DNA of 64,000 nt. Origin: Aquatica leii (Eukaryota; Arthropoda; Insecta; Coleoptera; Lampyridae). The position numbers and the translations under genes were made by a program. Shown in pieces: positions 1 to 11,639 of the stretch; position 1 is the stretch's first letter; each line of letters begins with the position of its first letter. Below the pieces are notes generated by a model. The model did not search any database. It had not been told where the DNA came from and was given only the letters and a program-made list of their open reading frames with translations. The DNA lies in contig CM069435.1 of assembly GCA_035610365.1 (NCBI GenBank), positions 91,483,389 through 91,547,388 of the forward strand, in the 5' to 3' direction.

Positions 1-209
1 GTTTACCCATAAGGTTCTCTACGCTTTTGCCTCGTTCGTCAGTAAGCAAGAAGTGCCAAAGTGGCGATTTTGAATTAAAATCACCTGCTATAATAATGGG
101 GACGCCTCTTAGTTCGTTCAAAACTCTGTCTAGATCTTGTAGATCCTCGCGACCTGACAGTCGAGCAGCACTATTGGCACTAAGATCGTCAGTAATAAAA
201 TCAAACTGA
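1..209 (-). pseudogene. Non-LTR retrotransposon endonuclease fragment
   Basis: Read on the minus strand, this stretch encodes part of an apurinic-type endonuclease of a non-LTR retrotransposon. The tell-tale motif is AGDFNSKSPLWH followed by DERGK, preceded by a leucine-rich stretch. The fragment runs off the left edge of the window and is cut off near 209. The adjoining sequence encodes retrotransposon RNase H on the opposite strand, so the two pieces are rearranged or come from two copies. It cannot work as an enzyme. Confidence 0.6.
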
Positions 210-221
210 TTATAGCATGTA

Positions 222-760
222 TAAACATTCTACGATTATTGGCAGTTCGCCAACAAGTCCAGCTCATCTCGATACCAAAAGACCAGAATGTTAAGAAAAA
301 CTTAATGGCGGATGCACTAGCTAAAAAAGGCACAACAAGAACATACATCAGATTTGAACCCTTTTTGGGAATCGCTTAAAAACCCGGAAAAGAAATAATT
401 TGCAGCAAACTAGCAACGAAGCTTAAAAAACAAAGGATAAATTTTTCAGGAATTAAGCACACAAAACTCTTCTTTACATAGCAACAATGAAACACTCAAA
501 ATGCACTATCAATCGACGAAAGTTATGGAAACTCAAAAGATTGATAACAAGGCACTGTGACTTTAAATGCATAAAACGGGACTGCAAAGTAGCTCTACAT
601 GCCGCAGATGCTTGAAGGACAACGAGACTCCGTAGCATCTTCTGTGTAAATGCGAAGCGTATCAAACGCAATGCACAAAGATTCTCGGCAAACTAAAACT
701 AACTGATAATGAGTTGAAAAAAGCTTCCTAGAATAAATTTCTGAACTTCATTGACAAAAC
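222..760 (+). pseudogene. Non-LTR retrotransposon RNase H and Cys-rich tail, decayed
   Basis: The plus strand shows the end of an RNase H domain (motif MADALAKKGT near 305-335) and, near 600-690, the tail with CRRC...HLLCKCEAYQTQC, a cysteine/histidine pattern typical of the C-terminus of RNase H-bearing non-LTR elements. Stops and frame changes break the reading frame, so this is a dead remnant. The endonuclease piece just to the left points the other way. Confidence 0.5.
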
Positions 761-1250
761 AGAACTGCTCAGAGAGTAATAAAACGGAAGTGCACAAAAG
801 GACCAAGGAGACCGCAATGCAGGGGCGCTAGACGAACCACCTCTTGAATACAATAAAACAAAAAAGTTATTGAAGAGATTACGTGTTATGGAATACTACA
901 TTATCACAAACCGTTCAAACCGTAAAGATAAGCCGAAAAGTAGGTGCTTCAGCAAATCTCACACAACAATTAAATAGCAATAAACATAACCATCAAAGCA
1001 TTGAAAAAATAGTATGTTAATGGACCCGCGAAGCGGAGAGTTTTCTATCTAATGGTCGAGTGTGCCAAAATGTCTTATAAAACGTATACTTTATACTATT
1101 TTTTCTATTTTGGAAGTTATATGTAAAAATAAATTTAAATTACATATTTACTTTTATTTTATTGATTAGGGAAAATTATTTTTTTTAATAATAAGTTGGC
1201 AACATTTCAAATTTGACATGTTGAATTGCTGTATTTTAATTGTCAAATAT
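761..1250. other. Intergenic, no gene seen
   Basis: AT-rich sequence between the retrotransposon remnant and the pogo-like element. No coding signal or repeat structure was recognised. Confidence 0.5.
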
Positions 1251-3582
1251 CAGTACCGTAGAGCGGGGCTAAGTGGTCCACCGCGTGTTAAGAGGTCCGA
1301 AAAGACAACTTTAACAAAATAATTTAAAACAAACATTTGTCACAACGTTCTTAGGTGCTTCCTAACACCCACTGAACAGTTTACCGTGAGTAGCTTGGCG
1401 GTTGACGTTCTACTAGCGATAAAACTGCGTCATAGAAACACGTGTAGTAAAATATACTTTTTAAATAAGTTAGAAACCTCGTTCATGGTATAAAGAGGTA
1501 AGTACATTTTGTAGTTATTAATACATTGGGTACATACCATATGATGAAAATTCCGCAAAGCCCCCAACCGCAATTATACAGAGAGGAACCTGCAATTGGC
1601 TCTAGCTGAAATAAGGAAAGGAAGTTTATCGCAGAGAAAGGCTTTGGAAAAATATGGTGTCCCGAGAGCAACATTGAAGAGAAAGTTAGATAATTCACAT
1701 CCAAAACCATATGGAAGACAACCAGTTTTGAGTCAACATGAAGAAACTCAATTGATAGATGGCCTTCTGCTTTGCGCATCCTGGGGGTTCCCACTAACGA
1801 AACTAGATATTCGAATTATTGTCAAGCAATTTTTGGACCAAAAGGGTAGAAACAAACCACGCTTTATTAACAAGATGCCAGGCAAAGATATTAAAAGATC
1901 GCGAGCCGCGGTAGACATCCAGAAAATAAATAACTACTTTGACGAATTGGAGATCTCTTTGGCAAATGTTCCTCCACAGAGTTTAATAAATTACGACGAG
2001 ACAAACTTTTGTGATGAACCGGGTAAACAAATTGAAAAAATTCCTGAAAACGTGCTGGATTCAAGCAAAACAAGTGTCTCGGTAATGATGGCAGGAGCAG
2101 CAAGTGGCTTTTTACTGCCCCCTATATTGTGTACCGCGCCGAAAATATTTATCCTACCTGGATCGAAGGAGGGCCAGTTGGAATACGGTATAATAGATCA
2201 AAAAGTGGTTGGTTTGACAAAAACATTTTTGAGAACTGGTTTGAAACACTTGTCTTACCTTGTTTGAAGAAGCAACCGGCACCCCGCGCTCTTGTCGGAG
2301 ATAATTTATCTAGCCATGTTTCATTACGTGTAATTGAGTAATGTAGGATCAATGAAATTCGATTTATTCTTCTACCGCCCAATGCAACACATCTATGTCA
2401 ACCACTGGACGTGGCATTTTTCGGGCCGTTAAAGAAAAAATGGCGATCTGTTTTGCTTGACTGGAAAAGGAAAAATCGGGGAGTTTTCCCAAATTCCGAG
2501 TTTCCAAGAGTTTTGCGTCAAGCCCTAGAATCATTCGAAAAAAGGTCTGAAAATTTAATTGCGGACTTTGTTGCTACTGGTTTATATCCTCTAAATAGGC
2601 AGGAAATTTTAGACAAGTTGCCAAAATCAAACGATCAACCACATGAAACCGTGAACATGTGGAACCTCGAATTATTAAACTTTTTGCAGAAAACTAGGTC
2701 ACCGGCTAATGTAGAAAAAAAACAAGAGGCATGAAAATTGAAGTTCTCGCAGGAAAGGTGTTTCTAACAGTACTGTCAATGATTATTCAGATAGTGCTGA
2801 TAGTGGTGACGAAATCACGACGAGAGTTCGGATGATATGGAAGTTGATAGTGATGTAAATTGTAACACAGATACTTTCAATGAGCCTTTAAACTGTGGAG
2901 TTTTCCTTTAGAATTACAAAAAAACAACTATTCTTTGTAGGGCAGATGATCGAAATTAAAAAAGGCGGAAAACAGTTAAAAGTAATTTTTTTGCGTAAAA
3001 TGTGCGGTAAGGGCACTTATTTCACATAACCTCAAGTTCGTGATGAATGTGTTATCGACACCGACAGTAATAAGATTATTGAAAATATTGCTGTAAAACG
3101 TTGTATTTGAGGTAGATACCTTTAATATCTTAAAAATACCGCTTTCAAATTTGTCATAATTTAGTGTTTACATTTTATTGTTAATTTTTTTCACGTGTTT
3201 TAATGTTATTATCGGAGCGTCTTTATCTTTTTTTTAAATTACATTTTTTAAAAAACACATACCGGAGTTTTTTTTTCCAACACCCAATTTTTTAAAAACG
3301 TAAATTGGTGACCCACTTTACACACTGACGGTTAAACATGCCAAACCACGGATATTAAATAGGTAGCTCTCTTCCCCCGTGACTATGGGTAAAGTGGGCC
3401 GGTTAAAAAAAAAAGATTATTAACCGACATAATTGTTTTTTGAAAACAAATTTCCCAAGACATAGGTGTGGTACCAATAGCTATCTAAATTAAAATGTAT
3501 AGCCAAATAGGAGGAATGATATTTGATATTTACGAAAAATATATAAAAAATGTGGCCCATTTAGCCCCGCTCTACGCTATTG
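1251..3582 (+). mobile_element. Pogo/Tigger-like DNA transposon with terminal inverted repeats
   Basis: The left end (1251-1282) and the reverse complement of the right end (3551-3582) match over about 32 bp with a few mismatches; both carry the core GTAGAGCGGGGCTAA. They enclose about 2.3 kb with a broken pogo-type transposase. The expected TA target duplication is not clear at these boundaries, which may reflect decay. The element is inactive because its transposase is disrupted, but the termini remain recognisable. Confidence 0.8.
1596..2734 (+). pseudogene. Pogo-like transposase, frameshifted
   Basis: The N-terminal part (from 1596) is a psq/CENP-B-type helix-turn-helix (LSQRKALEKYGVPRATLKRKL). 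The catalytic core follows: first aspartate in NYDETNF, second in VGDNLSSH, third in CQPLDVAFFGPLK. This DD-D layout and the LPPNATH motif identify the pogo/Tigger group. The frame shifts between about 2100 and 2150, a TAA at 2339-2341 interrupts the second part, and a segment seems to be missing between MPGKD and IKRSRAAV near 1885, where the CENP-B-like region normally continues. It is a dead copy. Confidence 0.8.
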
Positions 3583-3821
3583 CCAATCTAACAAAACCAC
3601 AGTTCGGGTGCTATAAACAGAGAAATGTTATCCCTAGTAGGGATAAGATTTGTCTGGCTATACAGTGTTACTTTAGACAACTGAAACGAGTTCTTTAAAG
3701 TACTTGTTAGAGTACCAAAATAGAAAAAAACTGTTTATTTTGATTACATATTCAATTACAATACATACAATTATTATGTTACAAACTAATTTTGAATGTG
3801 AATTAAAAGTGCACAGAATCA

Positions 3822-5651
3822 TCAACGCTTCCAAATACAGAGGGTTCGAATATTTAAACGTGTACCTTGACGTCGTTTTATAAAAAACGTCATGTGTTCT
3901 CCGATGAATGCAAAAAATGCTAAAACTAAACCGATTCCCCAAAGTGCAAAAATTGAACAGATATGTTCCAAAGTTATCACGACTTGATCGTACTGGGCAG
4001 CGTCAGCATCACTCTGGCGAGTTTGTACCAGTGTTTCGTAATCTTTAAAGCTTTTACTTATGAAATCAAAAATACCCGCTTCAATTAAAAGTACAATTAT
4101 TTCATTTAATGCATACCAAAAGTAAGAAAAAGATGTTACCGCAAGAGAAATTTTTTCGGTTGCACCGTTTGAGCTATCTTCAAAATAATTTATTTTGTTT
4201 ATTGCTCCTTTCTTGTACAAGTAAAATGTATCATCATCCAAGTAAATACAGCAATTTCGGATAATAGATTTTTGTATGATTTTTCTTATTTCAGATATTT
4301 TACGAATTTCTATTCTTGTTATTATTTTTTCGTAAATCTTAGTCTTTTTCAAAACAGACATACTAGCTGTGTCAATCGGTAATATTGAAATGTTTGAGTT
4401 CGCAAGATCTTCTACATTTTTGATTTGATTTGTGTATTGGGGCACCGTCAAAAGTTGAATTAAATTTGAAGTAAACGCTGTTTGTATGTGGATCGCGTAG
4501 ATTAAACACGTTATGAATATAAAACGTAAGGCCAACGTTGTCGGAGATCTGTTAGTTGATCGTAATATAGTAATTGAAAACACGTCTAGAAAAACGGCCA
4601 AATTGTTAGTTCCTTCTTCGTGAGAGCAAAACTTTAACATGACCCACCATATAAAAGCCGTAACCAAAAACGTCACCAAAATCAACACCCACACGATCGG
4701 CTTGAATACAATTGTGAGCACTTCCCATGTTGATATTTGTATTGGTACGGGTACAATCCAAATCATATTGTTTTCAAAAAATGTAACGGTACTTACTTCG
4801 AATCTGTTAGAAATGTCGGGTACATATAAGACTACGTTAAAATCGTCTATCATCGGGTCGGAAACGAGTCTTTGACTAATTCTCATATTCAAATATTTCG
4901 CTATGGTATATACTGCAAATAAGACCAGAGTGACCGTTTTAATTTCACCATTAAAACGATCGATAGCTTTTGTGGTTAATAATGCAAGAGTGCAATTTGG
5001 AAATTTTTTTATAGTCTTGGGAAATTTATAAATAAAAGTTGAGTTGCAGTCAGTTGCGATGAAGCTTTTAAACTTTTTTGCGCATTTATTAGCAGGTGCG
5101 TTTGGATTAGCGTAATACACTTTGAAGCTGTTGTTGGTATTATATACCATTACTGCCACGTTCATTAAGTTGTTGCTCCACAAGACTTTAAATATTTTAG
5201 AAACCTCATCAATTGCAGTAATAAACGTAATAAATATAGTCGTTCTTGTTGATGGTATACCACGAGTATTAACTCGAACCGGATGTAAAACTCCAAGCTT
5301 CAACAGTTGCTTGTTAGTGTAATTTTTCAAATGCAACACCGTGTTGATCTGGTTTGATATAATTTTATTTGTGTACTTTTCTTCCCGATTTATAGAATAA
5401 TTTAAAATCACATATGGATTTAAAATGGTGTCTGGTAAAATGTCATCGTCCTCAAAATTTATAAATAAAATCGTATCGTCGTGCTTAAACATCTTTTCCA
5501 TTGTATGTTTTACACAATCCTGTAGAGAAGTAGTGCTTCGATGCATTATAGTTGAAAAAAATAGCATAGCTTGAAACACAAAACTATTGTAACAACGTAC
5601 TTGAACATTGTTTCGTCTATTTTGAATTAAATGTTCTTGTGTAAATGTCAT
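3822..5651 (-). CDS. Divergent ionotropic receptor (IR), intronless
   Basis: 609-residue single-exon protein with the layout of insect ionotropic receptors, variant glutamate-receptor-like channels of chemosensory neurons. After a variable extracellular half come a ligand-binding lobe (about 220-300), a first membrane helix (about 315-337), the pore region, a helix ending in HIQTAFTSNLIQLLTVPQY (about 371-405), the second lobe, and a final membrane helix (about 563-584) before a short basic tail. The first 27 residues do not look like a signal peptide; Met29 (MLFFSTIMH) could be the true start. A minus-strand AATAAA lies at 3734-3739, about 85 bp past the stop. The ligand is unknown: divergent IRs usually lack the canonical glutamate-binding residues. 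No co-receptor hallmarks (IR8a/25a/76b) are seen. Confidence 0.85.
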   Translation of the reverse strand: MTFTQEHLIQNRRNNVQVRCYNSFVFQAMLFFSTIMHRSTTSLQDCVKHTMEKMFKHDDTILFINFEDDDILPDTILNPYVILNYSINREEKYTNKIISNQINTVLHLKNYTNKQLLKLGVLHPVRVNTRGIPSTRTTIFITFITAIDEVSKIFKVLWSNNLMNVAVMVYNTNNSFKVYYANPNAPANKCAKKFKSFIATDCNSTFIYKFPKTIKKFPNCTLALLTTKAIDRFNGEIKTVTLVLFAVYTIAKYLNMRISQRLVSDPMIDDFNVVLYVPDISNRFEVSTVTFFENNMIWIVPVPIQISTWEVLTIVFKPIVWVLILVTFLVTAFIWWVMLKFCSHEEGTNNLAVFLDVFSITILRSTNRSPTTLALRFIFITCLIYAIHIQTAFTSNLIQLLTVPQYTNQIKNVEDLANSNISILPIDTASMSVLKKTKIYEKIITRIEIRKISEIRKIIQKSIIRNCCIYLDDDTFYLYKKGAINKINYFEDSSNGATEKISLAVTSFSYFWYALNEIIVLLIEAGIFDFISKSFKDYETLVQTRQSDADAAQYDQVVITLEHICSIFALWGIGLVLAFFAFIGEHMTFFIKRRQGTRLNIRTLCIWKR

Positions 5652-6322
5652 ATATATTAGGAATTGTCGGTTACAATAACTGTAATTTATTTTTATAAAC
5701 TAATATCTAAAAGTGATATTTACGTTAGATTGATAGAAACGAAAATTGCTTGTGACGCAAAGAATTAGAGGTTTTTATTAGTGAAAAAATTATTTGTGTC
5801 AATGTTTTGTGTAAAACTTTCAATCATAAATGTAAGTAGTTTTTAAATTAATTGTTAGTTTACAGTTTTATTGCTGCAATTTACAATAATTTATATTTAA
5901 AATAATACATGTAACGTGTAACATGGTTATTGAACATTTCTAAAGCTTATTCATATGTGATCACAAAATATGCTTAAATAACCCCATTAGATCGGTTTTC
6001 CACCTCCTAGTTTCCTCTTTGGTTTCTAACTTTTCCGCTGGGTTGAACATTTCATTTTAACTTAATTTAGAATGACACACTTAGGCCGCTTGTGCCTAGG
6101 CATGTCATCTCGGTTGTAGTCCCAAAGCCGTCGGACGAGAGCCGCGAGGACGAAATCTGTGACCATCGGAATGTCGAGTTCTTGGTGCAGGTCTGTTCAG
6201 AAGAACCATCCCTAGTAGAGCAAAACGATTCTAAATCATTTACATTTGTAACAGTTTTAATACGCTTAAATGGTACATTAAAACTTACTATGAGAACGAT
6301 ATAAATCCTCCAAAAAACTTGA
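5652..6322. other. Intergenic upstream of the ionotropic receptor
   Basis: AT-rich flank that should hold the receptor promoter. A GC-richer patch at about 6080-6220 stands out in base composition and can be read for about 70 residues on the plus strand, but it matches no family I know and may be a decayed repeat tail. Confidence 0.4.
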
Positions 6323-6463
6323 TAGTTTGGTGTGTTTCTATACTACGATAGAATCCTTCGATGTGGAGGATAGGCACCACTCAGAAATAAAACTCAGTCG
6401 TAATTGTGGTGCCTATCCTGCACATCGAAGGATTCTATCGTAGTATAGAAACACACCAAACTA
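6323..6463. repeat. Near-perfect palindrome, 58-bp arms with 25-bp loop
   Basis: The left arm 6323-6380 and right arm 6406-6463 are reverse complements with one mismatch (near 6366). The loop is 6381-6405. An 11-bp word, TACATTAAAAC, occurs on each side (6274-6284 and 6469-6479), possibly a chance or insertion-related repeat. Either a foldback mini-transposon or a hairpin RNA source would give this structure; the sequence alone does not decide. Confidence 0.85.
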
Positions 6464-7443
6464 AACTTTACATTAAAACGTTTATAAAACGTTTTCAAAT
6501 CAATGTCATACTGCTTCAAAAGCGAATCCGAACATTGTTTTTTAGACGGTTTTTGAAGCGCATACAAATCGATTTCAGAAATAATACCAAAATTGAGTGA
6601 AAAATTATTGCCTAAATCGTGTTTGTAACATTTTCAGTTAGTTTCCACTAAATATTAAACGTTGATGTCCAAAATAATTTACGGAGTTATCTACGTAACG
6701 TTGCAGAATAATACACAGTTATCATCTTTTAATGTTTCTAGAAACGATTTACACGTACATTTTATGAATGATTTGTATTTGTATTTCCAAAACTATACAT
6801 ATGAAACCGCTAAACTTAATACAAAAAGCTATTAGATAGCTTTGTTTTTTGACGATTCAGTATTAATCCATTGAGGCAAAATAGCGAGCCAAACTCGTGA
6901 TACTCATTATATTTTTTGGTTGTTTATAAAGCAATATATCAAATAACGTTTTTTATTCGTTAAACAAGTCCAATCGGCCGTCAAGATCAAGTTCTAGCAA
7001 GTTTTCCTATCCTATATTTTGAACGCATAATTGCATTATTTTGAAATTGAACTTTATAATCGTTGCAAACCCCGCCTGTGTAAACGTTCCAAACACATTT
7101 CAAAAAATCGTTTTTTGAACGTATACTTTCCTTATTTTGGATTTAAACTTAATAATCGTTCCAATGCTATTTTAAGAAACAATTTAATAAATTAATATTA
7201 GTGAAGTAATTCATTTCTCTAAGTGGAGTCTCTTTGTGGAGAAGACTTCAAGAGTAATAAAATATTATTTTAATTTAATAAATTAAATGAACATGAATAA
7301 GTAACGACTCTAGTTATCATTTTTAGAAGTGTTTTAAAACATTTCAAGAATGATTTAGGAAATTATTTATAGAAACATTGCAAAGGGCGGACATTTAGCA
7401 AATTTGAGACAAGTGTGTAACGATTCTGGTATATTTCTTTATT
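6464..7443. other. Intergenic with a diverged short direct repeat
   Basis: No gene seen. Two similar stretches of about 55 bp start near 7016 and 7112; both contain TTTTGAACG and end in TAATCGTT(G/C)CAA, suggesting an old tandem duplication of about 96 bp. The rest is AT-rich and unremarkable. Confidence 0.4.
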
Positions 7444-10113
7444 TCATAAAAATCGTTTTGAAAATGTTGCAGAAATGAATTTTTCTACTAGGGATGGGGC
7501 GTCTGCGATCATTTGGAGCATCTTATATTGGAAGATCTGAATACGGGTGGTGTGGGTTTTAACAGCGTAGAACCATACTGCTGCGTAGGTCATGGAGGAG
7601 CAGATGATCATCTTGTAGATGAGAAGCTTGTTGTCGATGTTGAGGCGGCTGTTGCGGCACAACATGGGGTATTGTATTCTCCAGTCGTCGTACCAGTTGT
7701 CTAGTGACGTGACCATTTGAATATTTCTCTCGGCTTGAGCGGGTGAGCGGTTGCCAAAACGGCGGTGTCAATTTTTGGGACGTCTGCCATGAAAATGTTG
7801 TATAGGAGTGGGGATAACGTTGATCCTTCAGAGACGCCGGCTTCTAGGTGTCGTGGAGTGGACTTGGCGGTGAAAAAACCTAGACCATACATCTTGTAGA
7901 GTATCCCGCGATGCCAGACCTTGTTGAATGCTTTCTCGATGTCGAAAAAGACAGCGCCGGTGACGTCGTGTTGGTTGAAACCGTCGGTAATCTGCTCAAC
8001 GACGCGTAAAGCTTGGTGGATCGTTGAATGTTTCTTGCAAAAACTGAACTGTTTTTGGGAAATGATTTGGTTGGTTTTTGTTCCTGTAATTTAGTAAGAA
8101 TTATTCGTTCTAATAACTGACCCAGCGTCGGAAGTAAGCTGATTGGACGATAGTTTTGGGACATGACGTGATTCTTTCCGGGTTTGGGGATTACTATGAC
8201 GTCCGCGGTTTTCCACTTACGTGGAAAGTGTCAGAGTCGTAGACATGCGTTAGGGTGGCTATACTCTTTTTGGGAAAAAGTTTGAGGGCTTTGTTGGGAA
8301 TGCCGTCATTCCCGGGAGCTTTGCGCGGTTTGAGATTTTTAATCTCCGCTTCGATTTCCTTTAGAGTGGTGTGCCTGATGTGCTCAATTGGGTTAGCCGT
8401 AAGAATGCTTCTGACTTCGCGGTGGATGACGTTTGTGCGACAAAAACCTTCGTCGTCTAGATGGTTTGCTCTGAATTGGAGTTTTTAGTTTTGTGTCTAT
8501 GTCGGTGTAGAGTAGACCTCGGGGACCGTGAATGGCGGGCATGGGTGGCTTGTTCCTGTTTTTTAAGATGTTGGCCATTTGCCATACGCTGTTGTCTTGT
8601 GCATTTAGAGACTGAAGTTTGTCGCTGAAGAGAAGATTTCGATGTTGCTCGATTTGTGTTCGAATCACGGTTTCAGCTGCGTTGAGGGGCGTTGTCATCT
8701 GCGTTTAAAAACGGTTTTTCTCGGTGTTCTGGTCGCGAATGTGAAGTGGTAGTTAAAGCGGATCCGACTTGGATTTTGTGCTAGTTTTGGTAGCTTTTCT
8801 GATGCATCTCTTGATAAGTTTGGTGAAATTGTCAACCGCGGCTTTAAGTTGTGGGACGTTTTCGATGACCAGAACTTTTGTGATAAGTCGAATTGGAAGG
8901 ATGGCCACAGGATAATGTTTTTTTCAAACTGGAGATTGTCGTTATTCGCTTGATCGCCGAGTTGTAGAAGCACGGGCTCGTAGTCGGAACTGAAGTCAGA
9001 AACGGTTGCTAGATCGTGAAGTAACCTAACGTGGTTGAAAATTGCTATATCGTTAACGTCTGGAAGTCCGTTGTGAGGATGAATGGTGGGTTTGTAGGGT
9101 CCATCTACGACAAAATTTCAGATGCTGGCGATGTCATGCAGGAATCGACCATTGCGGTTTGTTGTTTTGCTGTGCCAGTCTGGATGCTTCGCGTTTAGAT
9201 CTCCAGCGAAAATAGTAAAAGTTCTAGCGTTAAAAATCGCGTCTAAATCTGCGGGTAAGACGTCTTTGGTTGGTGGGATTTAGGCGGCGCAGAGAACGAT
9301 GTCTCCGCTGGCTTGCGTGTTAATGACGATTTGGGTAGCTTCTAGATTTTGGAGTTGTGACGTCGGAATGTGGTAGTGAGAGATGGACCGTTTGACGTAA
9401 ACGGCGGTACCACCTCCGCGACCTGTTGTTCGGTTTGTGTTGTACAAGGTTTAGTTCTGGATATTGAGGTTGTCGCAGTTCCAAAGATGAGTTTCGGAGA
9501 CGAAGGCGACGTCGATGTTGCGGCAATGGAGGAATTCTTAAAGTTGAGTTTTTTGTTTAGGAGACTGTTGACGTTCCAAATTGCGATGTAAAGGGAGTTC
9601 GATTTTCTTTGTCGTGCTGCCATTTTACTGGTTGCGAGAACGGAATTGAGCAAAAAATTCCCTGATGAGGTGATGCTTTTCTCTTGTAATCTTTGTGTAG
9701 ACGTATCTCAGCGTCCTCATCTGAGGCTGTTTGGTGGACGTGGGTGGCACGTGGACGGACGGTAGACTCGGCTGGTCTCGTCACTTGGGCAAACGAGACG
9801 GTGGGGTTTACAGGCCTGGCTGGAACGCGAAGGAAAACTAAAATGGAATGATTAGTACGACTGTTGATCATCTGTCGTTACCTTGAGTGGGCTGACTATT
9901 TTTTGTAGTTGGCGGGATGGTCGTTCCTACAGTTGCAGCACCGCGGGGCCATCTTCGCGTTTCTTCGTGCACTCGTAATTGAAGTGGAACTCTAACGCTG
10001 CTTTCGGCATATAAAGAACGCATCAAACTAATGGCGAACATTTTCTCTTCTTTATTTTCCTCCTGCAAAAGTATAAAAAGTGAAATAGCCCGAAAGCTAG
10101 CGTGATATTCCAA
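7444..10113 (-). mobile_element. Jockey-like non-LTR retrotransposon relic
   Basis: Read on the minus strand from right to left. An ORF1 zinc-knuckle piece (CCNCRNDHPANY) lies at about 9895-9950. The endonuclease start (LYIAIWNVNSLLNKK) lies near 9560-9600 and a second endonuclease motif (FAGDLNAKHPDWHSK) near 9150-9215. Reverse transcriptase motifs follow: QNYRPISLLPTLGQLLER near 8110-8160, EGSTLSPLLYNIFMADVP near 7785-7835, and a C-terminal thumb region near 7500-7700. The catalytic ADD box seems lost: the frame runs from MADVPK directly to DTAVLAT. Many frameshifts and stops make it inactive. Clade assignment rests on motif style only. Confidence 0.75.
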
Positions 10114-11260
10114 GGGTTCCTATCTTAGTAAATGTACGGACATGCGTCTGCCGTCCTTTAGCGGCTGTGTTAATTCAGAAGATGGCTGTTGAATGAGAAG
10201 TTTTTTTAAAAATAACAAGCAGCGTTAATTCAAGTTGGAATTTTGAATATTACTTTTGATTTTAGCACTTCAATATTTTCACAATTTTACCAGACGGCGT
10301 CGATTACGAGGCAGACTCCCTCAAAAATGTGAGCAAAAGGGTGGTAAACAAACGGCGATATTCCAACTGGCTGTTGCCACCATCTGATCGAAAATAAAAA
10401 TATCTGCAACTTTTCTTTAAGAAGAAAAACAGCAACGGCGACATACATGCGGCAGACGCTTATCTGTCCGTTGAAATTTCTCCTCATTTTTTTTCGATAA
10501 ACAACCGGAGTTATTCCACTGATTCCACGCTGAAACTTAAAACGTTTGTTTTGTTTTTTATTATAAATACTACCGTATTTTCAGTTTTAGAGCAGACGGC
10601 GGCGTTTCCGTAGCAAGCGCTCTCAAAAATATGACCAAGAAGGCGGTAAACAAACTGAGATTATTCCAACTTGCAGTTTGTGTCATTTGATTGAAAATTA
10701 AATCTTTACAACTTATCTTTATAAAAGAAATCATCAGACGGAGGCCTTAAGTCAGCAGACGGCGATTTTCTTAAAAACCATAAAATTCTTTTTTAAATTC
10801 ATATACTCTTAGGTGCCATTTAACGCCTTCTACTCATGTAATAGCGAAGGCTTTTACGGCCGGAGTCTATACTAAGATGAGAACGTCTTCCGAGTTTGAA
10901 CAGTGTCATTGTTGTAACTGAAGTTGCCAACGTTTAACCGAAATCTAACTAAGAACTTTTCAAACGTTATGTAATCAACTTGTAAACATACGAAAAAAAA
11001 ACAATAAACTTGAAAAAGCAAACGAAAATATTTTATGGAGTTTAGAATCTGGCTTGGATCACAAGTTGACTCTGTAGTGGTTCTTTGTTACTTCTTATTG
11101 AAAAGATTGTATCACCTATAGAAGCTTCTATCTAAGCAGTTGTCAATCTTCTTGCAAAGGAAATCCGTTTTGAAACTACAAAAAATTTTCGGAAGTCAAG
11201 AAATTCCTAAATCGGAATTTTTTGCATTAAAATTTCTTAAACAAGATAAATCCATAGTCA
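10114..11260. repeat. Diverged direct repeats of about 300-bp period
   Basis: Two units share words in order: CAGACGGCG (near 10292 and 10593), CTCAAAAAT(A/G)TGA(C/G)CAA, GGTAAACAAAC, ATTCCAACT and TTGAAAAT(T/A)AAA. The spacing is about 300 bp. A weaker related patch sits near 10150-10200 and another near 10740. No coding potential was recognised; these look like old tandem or dispersed repeats. Confidence 0.45.
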
Positions 11261-11444
11261 TTCTAAAGGTGCGGTCTATCTGCAGCGTTTAGTCGGATCG
11301 ACTAAATGTCACGATAAGACGCGTCGTTTAATCCCTTTGTCATGGTCTGTATTCTGCGAATATTAAAAGCGAACTCTAATTAAATGTTGTATGCGTTTGT
11401 GTGAGTGTGGTTCAACATAAAATTAAATAAGTGAAGAGTGTTTA

Positions 11445-11633
11445 ATGCCTTTGGCCCAAAGGCATTTAATTGACGATTATACTAAATTTCGAGAATACTT
11501 TACGCTTTCCAAAAATCAGTTTGTTGCATGCATGCAGGGCAGAAACGAATTTTTAATAGAACTTCGGAAAATGCTTTTGGCATTTTATGTCAAACTTTTC
11601 GTATATTTTATATGCCTATTGCATCCCTCGTAG
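11445..11633 (+). pseudogene. Possible PIF/Harbinger transposase N-terminal scrap
   Basis: A 62-residue frame contains KFREYFTLSKNQF, which resembles the N-terminal segment of Harbinger-type nucleases in insects. Nothing after it continues the family, so at best this is a fragment. A short perfect palindrome (11288-11306, TTTAGTCG arms) lies upstream. Confidence 0.3.
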
Positions 11634-11639
11634 ACGATA

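Noticed and set aside
6092-6304. 70-residue plus frame in a GC-richer patch
   Set aside because: No homologue recognised; base composition alone does not support a gene.
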